Notes: a model not told the origin generated them from the sequence alone. Shown: positions 10,741-19,001, counted from the stretch's first letter. The stretch: 64,000 bases of DNA from an uncultured Bacteroidota bacterium (GCA_902620455.1 CACNIG010000001.1:124001-188000), one strand, 5' to 3'. Translations and numbers: made by a program.

Positions 10741-11331
10741 ATGATATCAAACCGTGATTTAGTCGAGAAGACAAAACCTATTTTAAAGGATTCTTATTTT
10801 CAAGTATTTATTAGTATTGTTCTGGCATCCATATTGCCGCAGATAATATCTTCTGTTTCTCCACAAAATTTGTATTTAAATATCGGTGTGGTTTGCCTTT
10901 CTGGATATATTCAACTTGGTATTGCTGTTTTTTGTCTTGATGTTTTTAAGAAGGGTGAGGGAGAATTTACCACAATCTTTAGTCGTTTTGATAGTCTTAA
11001 GCCGATTTTCTTTATAGCAGTACTTTCAATCATTATTCTTCTTGGATTTATACTTTTTATTATACCAGGTATCATATTAGCATTAATGTACTCACAGGTT
11101 TTTTTCATACTTGCAGACGATCCAGATATTAGCGTAATTGAAGCTTTTAACTTAAGTGAAAAAATGATGAGAAATCATAAGTGGCAACTATTCATGCTAA
11201 ACTTAGAAGCATTTTTTTACTTTATTGCTGGAGTTTTTACTTTGTTTATATGGTGGGTGTGGCTTCTTCCAAGGTATTCTGTTGCATATGCCGGTTTTTA
11301 TGAAGAACTTAAAAAAGAGTTTAAAGGTTAA
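10741..11331 (+). CDS. DUF975-like integral membrane protein
   Basis: A 196-aa membrane protein with about five hydrophobic helices (near residues 22-40, 45-65, 84-108, 110-122 and 155-180). The block IIPGIILALMYSQVFFILADDPDISVIEAFNLSEKMMRNHKWQLF and the ending LLPRYSVAYAGFYEEL match the DUF975 pattern of conserved IPGI, YS, Dp, S..mM..hk and FYe elements. Function unknown. A strong hairpin terminator lies 130 nt downstream. Confidence 0.7.
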   Translation: MISNRDLVEKTKPILKDSYFQVFISIVLASILPQIISSVSPQNLYLNIGVVCLSGYIQLGIAVFCLDVFKKGEGEFTTIFSRFDSLKPIFFIAVLSIIILLGFILFIIPGIILALMYSQVFFILADDPDISVIEAFNLSEKMMRNHKWQLFMLNLEAFFYFIAGVFTLFIWWVWLLPRYSVAYAGFYEELKKEFKG

Positions 11332-11460
11332 AGGCTACCTTAATTATTTATTAATGATTTTATAAAATACAGACAACATCAGTCAATTGTAAAAATCTCA
11401 AGTTTGTAATACTTTAATTCCTATTAAAGCATTTCATACATTCGGTTTTTTTATATGTGA

Positions 11461-11485
11461 CCCCCTTTATTAAAAGGGGGTTTTA
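11461..11485 (+). terminator. Intrinsic terminator after the DUF975 gene
   Basis: The 8-bp stem CCCCCTTT / AAAGGGGG with an ATTA loop (11461-11480) is followed by TTTTAT. The T-tract is on the plus strand only, so it should end transcripts from the DUF975 gene. The rest of 11332-11651 (320 nt) shows no other gene or site I can support. Confidence 0.8.
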
Positions 11486-11651
11486 TATGGAGATTAAGTT
11501 TTTTTAACCTTTAACATGGTTCTGGCTCCCAAATTACCCCAATAATATTTTAAGTTTTAAATTGTTATAAGATAATAACTCAAAAATTTAAAATACTGAT
11601 AATACTAAGTTAAAGTTTCTTAATAATACATTCAGTAAATTAAAAATTAAA

Positions 11652-11768
11652 ATGAACAATTCAAATTTAGATTCAAACGCTAACATATATGTAAATGTTG
11701 AATGTTCTTGCGGACAAACATCCAACCCTTATGGAATATGTGATGGCACTCACTGGAGTTGTAGGTAA
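11652..11768 (+). CDS. CDGSH-type iron-sulfur microprotein (38 aa)
   Basis: A 38-aa reading frame with an Asn-rich N-terminus and the motif CSCGQTSNPYGICDGTH at residues 18-34, ending WSCR. The Cys-x-Cys, Cys and His positions match the CDGSH [2Fe-2S] signature. Spacing is identical to the 27-aa protein at 1646-1729 (C-x-C-G-x-T-x2-P-x-G-x-C-D-G-S/T-H). An extra Cys lies at residue 37. It stands alone, with no co-directional neighbour within 300 nt upstream, and no perfect TAnnTTTG box was found. Two frames keeping the same 17-residue pattern in 10 kb make coincidence unlikely, but expression is not shown. Confidence 0.6.
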   Translation: MNNSNLDSNANIYVNVECSCGQTSNPYGICDGTHWSCR

Positions 11769-11866
11769 TTTATTATAATTACTAATTGATGTTGTGATTA
11801 AAATCAACTAAATGCTATTATTAAAAAAACACCTATACAATCCTATCAGATAGTTACAAAACTTAG

Positions 11867-12059
11867 TGGAACCCTTAGGGTTCCAAAATGGAACCCCGGG
11901 GTTCCACCTGTCCTCGTAGGAAGGTTACTCTTCCTTCGTAAATACTTACTTTTTTAGATTTAAGAGGTTCAGAGTCCGAACCTTTTAGGTTCGTATTACG
12001 AACCTTCTCAAAAATCAAGATGTTTTGACTACAACCCCGGTTCAGGTTCTTTTAGAACC
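11867..12059. repeat. Cluster of GGTTC/GAACC palindromes
   Basis: Seven inverted repeats in 193 bp: 11867-11885 (8-bp stem, TTA loop); 11889-11906 (perfect 18-bp palindrome TGGAACCCCGGGGTTCCA); 11915-11938 (9-bp arms, one mismatch); 11966-11982 (imperfect); 11977-11993 (7-bp stem, TTT loop); 11987-12005 (8-bp stem, ATT loop); 12045-12059 (6-bp stem, TTT loop). Six share a GGTTC/GAACC core. The fourth to sixth overlap, one arm serving two hairpins, so alternative folds are possible. The last lies in the 3' end of the neighbouring minus-strand gene. 11769-12041 holds nothing else I can support. Confidence 0.85.
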
Positions 12060-12443
12060 ATTGTTTTGAATTGTTATATGTAGAAAATAAAAAACTATTC
12101 CCCCAATAATTGTCCATACAATATCATTCCAATCAAAAACTCCTCTTCCCGGAGTATAAATTGTTATGAATTCATTTCCAATTAGACCAATCATAGAAAT
12201 GATTATTGACCACTTTAATCTATTTCTGTAAATAGATGTATTAGGTTTAAAAATCTCTGGAATGGTTACATAAAACATACTTGGAAGACCAATACCTGGA
12301 AGGAAGTTGGGAATTACTCCAAGAAAATAAATTATAAGGTCATTTCCTCCTTCATAATTTGGTCTGATGTAATCTTGAACCAATCCGAATGTTAAAAATG
12401 TAACTCCAAAAACTATATAATAAAAATATTTTCTGTTCATCAA
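12042..12443 (-). CDS. Hypothetical four-helix membrane protein
   Basis: A 133-aa integral membrane protein I cannot assign. Hydrophobic stretches are near residues 6-22, 36-58, 78-97 and 105-125. A GRGVFDWNDIVWTIIG segment in the last third recalls VanZ-like or small DUF membrane proteins, but not enough to name one. Its stop codon lies beside the last hairpin of the GGTTC/GAACC cluster, which encodes its final residues (GSKRT). It lies alone on the minus strand, upstream of a tRNA terminator and the divergent rbfA. Confidence 0.6.
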   Translation of the reverse strand: MMNRKYFYYIVFGVTFLTFGLVQDYIRPNYEGGNDLIIYFLGVIPNFLPGIGLPSMFYVTIPEIFKPNTSIYRNRLKWSIIISMIGLIGNEFITIYTPGRGVFDWNDIVWTIIGGIVFYFLHITIQNNGSKRT

Positions 12444-12503
12444 CTTTCAAAAATAATTAATTTGGTTTGGATTTAGGTTCGGACAAAAAAATCAAAAAAA
12501 CAA

Positions 12504-12534
12504 AAACCCTCATAGTCAAGGACTTAGAGGGTTT
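12504..12534 (-). terminator. Intrinsic terminator of the CAT-anticodon tRNA
   Basis: Reading on the minus strand, arms AAACCCTC and GAGGGTTT (12534-12527 and 12511-12504) enclose an inner AGTC/GACT pairing. Long T-tracts follow (TTTTTG, TTTTTTTG and ATTTTTTTG, down to about 12485). It lies six bases from the tRNA 3' end. Confidence 0.8.
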
Positions 12535-12539
12535 AAGGG

Positions 12540-12613
12540 TGGTCCCACCTGGACTCGAACCAGGGACCAAATGATTATGAGTCATCTACTCTAACCAACT
12601 GAGCTATAGGACC
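12540..12613 (-). tRNA. tRNA with CAT anticodon (Met elongator or Ile2)
   Basis: A 74-nt cloverleaf. The acceptor stem is GGTCCTA/TGGGACC with an A discriminator, the D arm GCTCAGTTGGTTAGAG, the anticodon loop CTCATAA, and the T arm CCTGGTTCGAGTCCAGG. CCA is not encoded. The anticodon is CAT. The absence of initiator features (it begins G-C paired and lacks the CCC/GGG initiator anticodon stem) excludes fMet. The variable/T-arm region resembles tRNA-Ile2, whose C34 becomes lysidine, as much as elongator Met, so I leave identity open. Confidence 0.9.
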
Positions 12614-12680
12614 AGTAAGAGGGCAAATATACAATTTCGCAATGTTTTTATAAAACTTAAATATTGTTTTTTATTTCTAG

Positions 12681-12688
12681 TACTTTTG
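12681..12688 (+). promoter_or_regulatory. TACTTTTG -7 box of rbfA
   Basis: TAnnTTTG match ending only 4 nt before the rbfA ATG at 12693. If transcription starts the usual few bases downstream, the mRNA would be leaderless. Confidence 0.6.
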
Positions 12689-12692
12689 AAAA

Positions 12693-13052
12693 ATGGAAAG
12701 TCAAAGACAAAAAAAAATTTCCTCTCTAATTCAAAAAGAAATTGCAGAGTTAATTGGGTCTGATTTGAGAAGAGGTGGAGTCAAAAATCTTATCATTTCT
12801 GTAACTAAAGTTAGGGTCTCACCAGATCTTTCTTTATGTAAAGTTTATTTAAGCATTTTTCCAAGTGATAATGCAACACATCACTTAGAATTAATCAGGG
12901 ATAATGCTGCTAGAATAAAACATGATCTGTCTTCTTCTCTTAAAAACTACTTAAGAAAAATTCCCGAGCTTACTTTTTTTGTTGATGATTCTCTGGATTA
13001 CATTGACTCAGTTGAAGATTCTATTAATAACCCTGATAACCCTATTGAGTAA
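12693..13052 (+). CDS. rbfA: Ribosome-binding factor A
   Basis: RbfA, 119 aa, a KH-like factor that binds the 30S subunit during late 16S rRNA maturation and cold adaptation. The N-terminus RQKKISSLIQKEIAELI and the central VSPDLSLCKVYLSIFP strand block are typical, as is IPELTFFVDDSLDY near the end. Length is standard. A -7 box lies 4 nt upstream of the ATG. The stop is one base before the ATG of a LolE-like permease, so the two form an operon, an arrangement I have met in other flavobacteria. Confidence 0.93.
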   Translation: MESQRQKKISSLIQKEIAELIGSDLRRGGVKNLIISVTKVRVSPDLSLCKVYLSIFPSDNATHHLELIRDNAARIKHDLSSSLKNYLRKIPELTFFVDDSLDYIDSVEDSINNPDNPIE

Positions 13053-13053
13053 A

Positions 13054-14247
13054 ATGTTCAAACCATACATTTATAAGATCGCTATTCGCTATTTTTTTTC
13101 TAAGGATAAAAAAACAATTGTCAACAGAATTAATGGGTTTGCTTTTTTTATGATCGTTTCAGCTGCCTGTGTTCTTCTTTTAGTTTTAAGTGGATTTGCA
13201 GGTCTTAAGGATTTTGGTTTAACATATACGAGTTCCTTTGATCCTGATCTAAAAATTATTCCTAATAAAGCAAGTTATTTTATGGTAGACAAAGAAAAGC
13301 TGGGTTTAATAGAAAAGATTGAAGGTGTAATATCTGCTTCGCCTGTTATTGAGGAGAAGGTTGTGCTTTCAAATGATCTAAGTTCAGGTGCTGTTCTTCT
13401 TAAGGGTGTTTTTGATGATTACTACATGGGTCCTACGCTAGACTCACTATCTCTTATTGGTGCATTTTCTCCTAACAAACCCAACACAATATACTTAGGT
13501 GCAGATTTAGCGTCATCTCTTGAGGTTGTAATGAGTGATGATTTTTCTCTATTAGCGACAGCTGCAAAAAAAGAAACAAGGTCGTTGTTTAGTTTTTCTC
13601 CATTTAACACTAAGTTGTTGGACATTGAGGGTGTTTATCAAATAAGTTCAGATATTGAAAAAAAGTTTGCATTCACCTCAATGAAAACAATTTCTTCCCT
13701 AATTGGTGTTGGTGAAAACTCATACACATCAATTGAGGTTGCTTTAGATGGCAATGTAAATAAAGCTGATTTTGAAAAAGAGATAAATAATCTTTTATCT
13801 TCTGATTTTTCTGTACTGGATAAGCAAGATCTCAATCCAGCTTTATACAAGATGCTTAATACAGAGAATCTTGCTGTCTATATGATTTTTTCATTGGTTG
13901 CCTTAATTTCAATGTTCAATCTTGTTGGCTCAATTACAATAATGATGGTTGAAAAAAAGAAAGATTTACGTGTTATTGAAATTCTGGGTGGTCAAAAAAA
14001 AGACTTTAACAAAATCTTCTTTTCTCTTGGTGTTTTTACAACAGTTTTTGGTACTATAATTGGAATTGGTCTTGCTTGGTTGCTGGTTATGTTACAGAAT
14101 TTTTATTCGTTAGTATCTGTACCTGGCACCTCTATTCCTTACCCTGTCTCTTTAACCTCTACTAATGTAATTATTGTTTTTTTGACTGTTGTGCTTATGG
14201 GAATTATAACCTCTGCTTGGTCATCAAGTGCTCAAGGAAAGGTTTAA
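13054..14247 (+). CDS. FtsX/LolCE-like ABC permease
   Basis: A 397-aa ABC-transporter permease of the FtsX-like/LolC-LolE (MacB-type) class: TM1 near residues 25-45, a large periplasmic domain (about 50-270), then three TM helices (about 275-300, 330-355 and 365-390). The probable role is lipoprotein release to the outer membrane. No ATPase gene is adjacent, so the partner must be elsewhere. I chose ATG 13054 rather than an upstream in-frame ATG at 12979 because the extra 25 residues overlap the end of rbfA and the N-terminus FKPYIYKIAIRYFFSKDK is typical of the family. The 3' end overlaps dusB by 4 nt. Confidence 0.82.
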   Translation: MFKPYIYKIAIRYFFSKDKKTIVNRINGFAFFMIVSAACVLLLVLSGFAGLKDFGLTYTSSFDPDLKIIPNKASYFMVDKEKLGLIEKIEGVISASPVIEEKVVLSNDLSSGAVLLKGVFDDYYMGPTLDSLSLIGAFSPNKPNTIYLGADLASSLEVVMSDDFSLLATAAKKETRSLFSFSPFNTKLLDIEGVYQISSDIEKKFAFTSMKTISSLIGVGENSYTSIEVALDGNVNKADFEKEINNLLSSDFSVLDKQDLNPALYKMLNTENLAVYMIFSLVALISMFNLVGSITIMMVEKKKDLRVIEILGGQKKDFNKIFFSLGVFTTVFGTIIGIGLAWLLVMLQNFYSLVSVPGTSIPYPVSLTSTNVIIVFLTVVLMGIITSAWSSSAQGKV

Positions 14248-15236
14248 TAAAGAACGGCTTCTGAAAAGTTTTTTTTAACCCCCTCAAGTTCTTTTATAAT
14301 TGTTTCAGGGTCTTTTTCATTTAAGATTCTACTCTTTGTGTCTTTAAAATTTGCAATACCCTTAAAATAGTTTCCATAATGTCTTCTTGTTTCTAATACT
14401 CCCAAAACTTCTCCTTTCCATTCAACAGACATCTTTAGGTGACGAATAGCCATTTCTGCTCTCTCAGCAATTGTTGGTTCTTGTTTTTTATCCCCGGTTT
14501 TAAGATAGTGTTTTACTTGGTCAAAGAACCACGGGTTTCCAATTGATGCTCTTCCTATCATAGCACCGTCTAAACCAAATTCATCCCTCATCTCTTTGGC
14601 TTTTTCTGGAGTATTTACGTCTCCATTTCCAAATACTGGAATGTGCATTCTTGGGTTGTTTTTTATCTCAGCTATTTTAGTCCAATCCGCAAACCCTTTA
14701 TACATTTGAGCTCTAGTTCTTCCATGAATGGATATGGCTTTTATGCCCACATCTTGTAATCTTTCCGCCACCTCTACAATTTTAATTGACTTTTCATCCC
14801 AACCGAGTCTTGTTTTTACGGTTACGGGCAGCTTTGTCCTCTCTACTATTTCTTTTGTAAGACTTACCATAAGTGGAATGTCTTTTAAAATTCCTGCTCC
14901 GGCTCCTTTACAAACAACTTTTTTTACAGGACACCCGTAATTAATATCAATTATATCTGGGTTTGTTCTCTCTACTATATCTACCGCTCCCAACATTGAA
15001 TCAAGATTTGATCCAAAAATTTGAATTCCAACAGGCCTTTCTTTTGTGTAGATGTCTAGTTTTTTTGTGCTTTTTGCTGCGTTTCTTATTAACCCTTCAC
15101 TTGATATAAACTCAGTGTATACAACATCTGCACCCTGCTCTTTACACAAAGCTCTAAAAGGTGGGTCGCTAACATCTTCCATGGGCGCAAGCAACAATGG
15201 AAATTCAGGAAGTTCTATGTTTCCTATTTTAAGCAT
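14244..15236 (-). CDS. dusB: tRNA-dihydrouridine synthase DusB
   Basis: A 330-aa FMN-dependent tRNA-dihydrouridine synthase, DusB type. It starts with the TIM-barrel strand FPLLLAPMEDVSDPPFR. It carries the YGCPVKKV block with the catalytic Cys, the VKTRLGWDE strand, SIHGRTRAQMYKG, and the FMN phosphate site FGNGDV...DGAMIGRASIGNPWFF. It reduces uridines in the tRNA D-loop. It lies convergent to the permease gene (4-nt overlap) and divergent from lepA. Confidence 0.93.
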   Translation of the reverse strand: MLKIGNIELPEFPLLLAPMEDVSDPPFRALCKEQGADVVYTEFISSEGLIRNAAKSTKKLDIYTKERPVGIQIFGSNLDSMLGAVDIVERTNPDIIDINYGCPVKKVVCKGAGAGILKDIPLMVSLTKEIVERTKLPVTVKTRLGWDEKSIKIVEVAERLQDVGIKAISIHGRTRAQMYKGFADWTKIAEIKNNPRMHIPVFGNGDVNTPEKAKEMRDEFGLDGAMIGRASIGNPWFFDQVKHYLKTGDKKQEPTIAERAEMAIRHLKMSVEWKGEVLGVLETRRHYGNYFKGIANFKDTKSRILNEKDPETIIKELEGVKKNFSEAVLY

Positions 15237-15299
15237 GTGGCAAAATTAACAATTCTTCAATTTATTTTTACGTTGTCCTTAAAGATTATACAAAGTAAG

Positions 15300-15307
15300 T
15301 ATCTTTG
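15300..15307 (+). promoter_or_regulatory. TATCTTTG -7 box of lepA
   Basis: TAnnTTTG element 15 nt before the GTG at 15323. A possible TTG start at 15305 falls inside this box, which argues against it as the translation start. Confidence 0.65.
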
Positions 15308-15322
15308 TCGAAAATATCTATT

Positions 15323-17122
15323 GTGTCAAAAAACATACGTAATTTCTGTATTATTGCCCACATAGACCATGGAAAGAGCACTCTTGCTGATCGTCTTCTT
15401 GATTTTACTGGGTCTGTATCAGATAGAGAAAAACAGGACCAATTATTGGATGACATGGATCTTGAGAGGGAAAGGGGTATAACAATAAAATCTCATGCGG
15501 TACAGATGGATTATGAGATGGGCAATGAAAAATTTATATTGAATTTAATTGACACGCCTGGTCATGTAGACTTTTCTTACGAAGTTTCCAGAGCTATCGC
15601 TGCATGTGAGGGGGCTTTGTTAGTTGTGGATGCTGCTCAAAGTATTCAGGCCCAAACAATATCTAATCTGTATTTAGCTGTTGACAATGATTTAGAAATT
15701 ATACCTGTTGTAAACAAGATCGACCTGCCCTCCGCAAACACAGAGGTTGTTGTTGACGAAATAGTTTCTCTAATTGGGTGTAAGCCTGAGGAGGTTATTC
15801 TTGCCTCAGCAAAAACTGGAGAAGGTATAGAAGATATAATAAAAGGGATTATTGATAGGGTCCCCGCTCCAGAAGGAGACCTAAACTCTCCTTTACAAGC
15901 ACTAATCTTTGACTCTGTTTTTAATCCATATCGTGGGATTGAGACATATTTTAAGGTTGTAAACGGAAAGCTTTCAAAGGGTGATAGGGTCAGGTTTATG
16001 TCTACAGGAAAAGATTATGGCGTTGAGGAAGTAGGTACACTTAAATTAAGTCAGGTTCCAAAAAAAGAGGTTTTAACTGGTGATGTTGGTTATTTAATTA
16101 CTGGTATAAAAGAAGCAAAAGACGTGAAGGTTGGTGATACAATTACGCTTGTTGGTGATTCAAATGTTGATGCTATTGAGGGCTTTGAAGAGGTAAAACC
16201 AATGGTTTTTGCTGGTATATATCCAGTTGACACTGATGATTATGAGGACTTGAGGTCTAGTATGGAAAAACTTCAACTTAATGATGCTTCTCTAGTTTTT
16301 TCTCCTGAAAGTTCTGCCGCTCTTGGTTTTGGTTTTAGGTGTGGTTTTTTAGGTATGCTTCACTTAGAAATTATTCAAGAAAGGTTGCAAAGAGAGTTTA
16401 ACATGTCGGTAATAACCACCGTTCCAAATGTTTCATACAAGGCTTATGTGAACAAAGACCCGTCTAAAGAAATTCAGGTGAACAACCCTTCAGACCTCCC
16501 GGACCCCTCTAGCTTAAATCGTGTGGAAGAGCCTTACATTGACGCAACAATCATAACAAAGTCAGAGTTTGTTGGCAATGTGTTAACGCTTTGTATTGAA
16601 AAAAGAGGTGAAATTAAAAACCAAAGATACCTGACAACAGAAAGGGTTGAGCTTAACTTTAAGCTTCCTTTAGCTGAAATTGTTTTTGATTTTTATGATC
16701 GTCTCAAGTCTGTTTCCAAAGGATATGCTTCATTTGATTATACGCCCACCGGTTTTGTTGCATCAAAGCTTGTCCGTTTGGATATTCTACTTAATGGAAA
16801 ACCTGTTGACGCTTTGTCTTCTTTAATTCATTTTGATAATGCACAAAGAATGGGTAGAAAAATGTGTGAAAAACTAAAAGAGTTAATACCAAGGCAACAG
16901 TTTGATATTCCTGTTCAAGCGGCAATAGGTGCTAAAATTATTTCAAGAGAAACAATCAAGGCTTACAGAAAGGATGTAACCGCTAAACTATATGGTGGTG
17001 ACGTCACAAGAAAGAGAAAGTTGTTAGAAAAACAGAAAAAAGGTAAAAAGAAAATGAGAATGGTTGGAAGTGTTGAGATTCCTCAGCAAGCTTTTATGGC
17101 TGTCCTTAAAATCAACGATTAA
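15323..17122 (+). CDS. lepA: Elongation factor 4 (LepA)
   Basis: EF-4/LepA, a ribosome-bound GTPase that aids back-translocation or initiation under stress. From GTG 15323 it is 599 aa, the usual family length, starting [21 protein letters not shown] motifs: G1 AHIDHGKS, G3 DTPGHVDF, G4 NKID. The C-terminal domain ([10 protein letters not shown]...[22 protein letters not shown]) is the LepA-specific signature. An upstream TTG in frame lies within the -7 box and was rejected. The MBL hydrolase gene begins one base after the stop. Confidence 0.96.
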   Translation: MSKNIRNFCIIAHIDHGKSTLADRLLDFTGSVSDREKQDQLLDDMDLERERGITIKSHAVQMDYEMGNEKFILNLIDTPGHVDFSYEVSRAIAACEGALLVVDAAQSIQAQTISNLYLAVDNDLEIIPVVNKIDLPSANTEVVVDEIVSLIGCKPEEVILASAKTGEGIEDIIKGIIDRVPAPEGDLNSPLQALIFDSVFNPYRGIETYFKVVNGKLSKGDRVRFMSTGKDYGVEEVGTLKLSQVPKKEVLTGDVGYLITGIKEAKDVKVGDTITLVGDSNVDAIEGFEEVKPMVFAGIYPVDTDDYEDLRSSMEKLQLNDASLVFSPESSAALGFGFRCGFLGMLHLEIIQERLQREFNMSVITTVPNVSYKAYVNKDPSKEIQVNNPSDLPDPSSLNRVEEPYIDATIITKSEFVGNVLTLCIEKRGEIKNQRYLTTERVELNFKLPLAEIVFDFYDRLKSVSKGYASFDYTPTGFVASKLVRLDILLNGKPVDALSSLIHFDNAQRMGRKMCEKLKELIPRQQFDIPVQAAIGAKIISRETIKAYRKDVTAKLYGGDVTRKRKLLEKQKKGKKKMRMVGSVEIPQQAFMAVLKIND

Positions 17123-17123
17123 C

Positions 17124-17975
17124 ATGCATTTATATTCAATTGAGACTGGTAATTTTAAACTTGACGGTGGGGCAATGTTTGGTGTTGTTCCTAAGGTTTT
17201 GTGGGAAAAAACCAACCCGGCTGACTCGAGCAACAAAATTGAAATGAGCGCGCGCTGTCTTTTAATTGAGGACGGTAAGAGGCTTATTTTGGTTGATACT
17301 GGTCTTGGCAACAAACAAAGCGAAAAGTTTTTTAGTCATTATTCACTGTTCGGTGATGCAACCTTGGAAAGTTCTTTGAAATTAAACGGTTTCTCTACTG
17401 ACGATGTTACTGATGTTTTGTTTACGCATCTTCATTTTGACCATTGCGGTGGTGCAACAAAACGTGAGGGCGATAAAATTATCCCCCTTTTTAAAAATGC
17501 TCGTTTTTGGTGTTCTAAAAAACATTGGGACTGGGCAAACATAAGCCCAAACCCAAGAGAAAAGGCTTCTTTTTTAAAAGAAAACCTTTTGCCTTTGGAA
17601 GAGTCTGGTCAGCTAAACCTTTATGAGGGTGTTGATGGTGGTTTTTGTAAAGAGCTTGGTTTTGATCTTTTGCTTGTTGACGGCCATACTGAAAAAATGG
17701 CATTGCCTATGGTTCAGTATAAGGGGCGATCTATTCTTTTCACTTCTGATTTAGTACCTACAGCTGGGCACATTCCTGTCCCATATTTAATGGGTTACGA
17801 TGTTAGGCCCTTGGTTACCATGGAAGAGAAATCTCAAATTTTAAAAAACTGTTTAGAAAACGAAACGCTTCTTTTTCTGCAGCACGACCCGTACAATGAA
17901 CTGGTGTCTTTAACGAACACAGACAAAGGTGTGAGGTTAGAAAACAGCTCTTCTATAAATGATTTTTTTTCGTGA
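17124..17975 (+). CDS. Metallo-beta-lactamase-fold hydrolase
   Basis: A 283-aa MBL-fold protein. The di-metal motif THLHFDHCGG (HxHxDH) is near residue 96-105, with later ligands in LLLVDGHTEKM and the second domain at LFTSDLVPTAGHI. It is most like the AttM/lactonase-type or general MBL hydrolases; the substrate is unknown. ATG 17124 was chosen over an upstream in-frame start at 17064 because that would overlap lepA and add 20 residues of poor family fit. It runs in a lepA-MBL-rnpA operon, and its TGA overlaps the rnpA ATG (TGATG). Confidence 0.85.
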   Translation: MHLYSIETGNFKLDGGAMFGVVPKVLWEKTNPADSSNKIEMSARCLLIEDGKRLILVDTGLGNKQSEKFFSHYSLFGDATLESSLKLNGFSTDDVTDVLFTHLHFDHCGGATKREGDKIIPLFKNARFWCSKKHWDWANISPNPREKASFLKENLLPLEESGQLNLYEGVDGGFCKELGFDLLLVDGHTEKMALPMVQYKGRSILFTSDLVPTAGHIPVPYLMGYDVRPLVTMEEKSQILKNCLENETLLFLQHDPYNELVSLTNTDKGVRLENSSSINDFFS

Positions 17976-18295
17976 TGAAACCTCTTAAAGGAAATAAAAA
18001 CGTTGAGGTGTTGTTTAGTTCTGGTAAAAGAGTTTCATCTTCTTTTCTTCATTGTGTTTACCTTTTAAACAAGGAAGATTCTCGTTTTGTTGTGTCTGTT
18101 CCAAAAAAAAATTTTTCTCTTGCTGTTGACAGAAACAAAATAAAACGCCTACTTCGTGAGGCTGTTAGAAAACACTCAAAAGAGGTGTTGTCTTTTGGCG
18201 GGGGTTGGTTTATGTTTATTTATTCTTCTGACAAAGTTGTTTCTTTTTTGGATATTGAAAAAGACCTTAAACTTCTTGTTAAAAACATCTCCTAG
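17975..18295 (+). CDS. rnpA: Ribonuclease P protein component
   Basis: RnpA, 106 aa, the protein subunit that helps RNase P RNA process tRNA 5' ends. The hallmark RNR motif is in DRNKIKRLLREAVR near residues 54-67, preceded by FVVSVPKKNFSLAV. The ATG at 17975 overlaps the MBL stop by one base; a GTG one codon upstream is also possible. In many bacteria rnpA follows rpmH, but here it follows lepA and an MBL gene. T and G clearly exceed A and C on the coding strand, part of a local compositional bias. Confidence 0.92.
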   Translation: MKPLKGNKNVEVLFSSGKRVSSSFLHCVYLLNKEDSRFVVSVPKKNFSLAVDRNKIKRLLREAVRKHSKEVLSFGGGWFMFIYSSDKVVSFLDIEKDLKLLVKNIS

Positions 18296-18310
18296 CTTTA
18301 ATTTAGTCCA

Positions 18311-19000
18311 ATGAGATGTTTCTTTGTTTTCTTCTTGCTTTTTTTGTTCTCGTGTGACAAGGGGTCCGATTTAATTATTGAAGAAACGGCTTTCCCAGAA
18401 ATAGCAGAAGTTTATTTATTAAACGATTTAGACCCTAATTTTGTGTTTCCTGAAAACCTTCAATATATGGCTTCGAATGGAGTCAACAGTAGCGTTTGCA
18501 TAGACATTTCTGAAACTTTATATTCGCCTTATGGGGGCGGGGGCGCTCCAATGCAAGGCGCTGCCGCTAAAAGCTCGTCTGTTGCACTTGATGTACCCCT
18601 AAAAACTCATAATTGCCATTCTGACTTTAACAGACGTAATGTTAGTATTGGTGGTTCTGGCGGTATTTCTCCGGATCAGGGTTTTGAGGTTTCCAAAATT
18701 CCCGATGGTGAGTTTAGATTTCCTTTTTACAATGTTTGCATGGAGGTAGAAAACATAGGTAATCGCTCAGATTTAATTTTACGTGAGTGCGACCAAAACC
18801 CTAATCAAAAATTTGTTTTCGCGGATGATGGTAAAATTAAACCAGCTAATGACCTTAGTTTGTGTTTAACTGCTTCTGCTAATTATGATTGGTACGGTGG
18901 GGGATACAATCCTATTTTTATTATACGTGATTTATTTATGAGTGCTTGTAATCCTACTTTTACAAAAAGACAAAGCTGGGGCTTAAGGACTTCTAATTAA
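18311..19000 (+). CDS. Lipoprotein with ricin-like C-terminus
   Basis: A 229-aa lipoprotein: signal peptide with lipobox LFSC (Cys15). The middle is low-complexity and Gly/Ala/Ser-rich (GGGGAPMQGAAAKSSS). The C-terminal about 90 residues look like one or two ricin-B/beta-trefoil subunits: VCMEVEN..., LRECDQNPNQKFVF, DDGKIKP, LCLTAS and a closing QSW. Such modules bind carbohydrate. Eight cysteines after the lipid Cys could form disulfides. It follows rnpA by 15 nt and converges on elaA. I cannot name a family for the N-terminal half. Confidence 0.65.
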   Translation: MRCFFVFFLLFLFSCDKGSDLIIEETAFPEIAEVYLLNDLDPNFVFPENLQYMASNGVNSSVCIDISETLYSPYGGGGAPMQGAAAKSSSVALDVPLKTHNCHSDFNRRNVSIGGSGGISPDQGFEVSKIPDGEFRFPFYNVCMEVENIGNRSDLILRECDQNPNQKFVFADDGKIKPANDLSLCLTASANYDWYGGGYNPIFIIRDLFMSACNPTFTKRQSWGLRTSN

Positions 19001-19001
19001 T

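Noticed and set aside
11966-12005. tRNA-like T-arm (GGTTC...GTCC) in the hairpin cluster
   Set aside because: There is no acceptor or anticodon arm; the resemblance is limited to a short motif.
12979-13053. Upstream in-frame start of the FtsX/LolE-like permease
   Set aside because: It adds 25 residues that lie within the rbfA coding end and do not fit the family N-terminus; ATG 13054 directly follows the rbfA stop.
15305-15322. TTG start of lepA six codons upstream
   Set aside because: It lies inside the TATCTTTG promoter box; the GTG at 15323 gives the normal N-terminus and a 599-aa protein.
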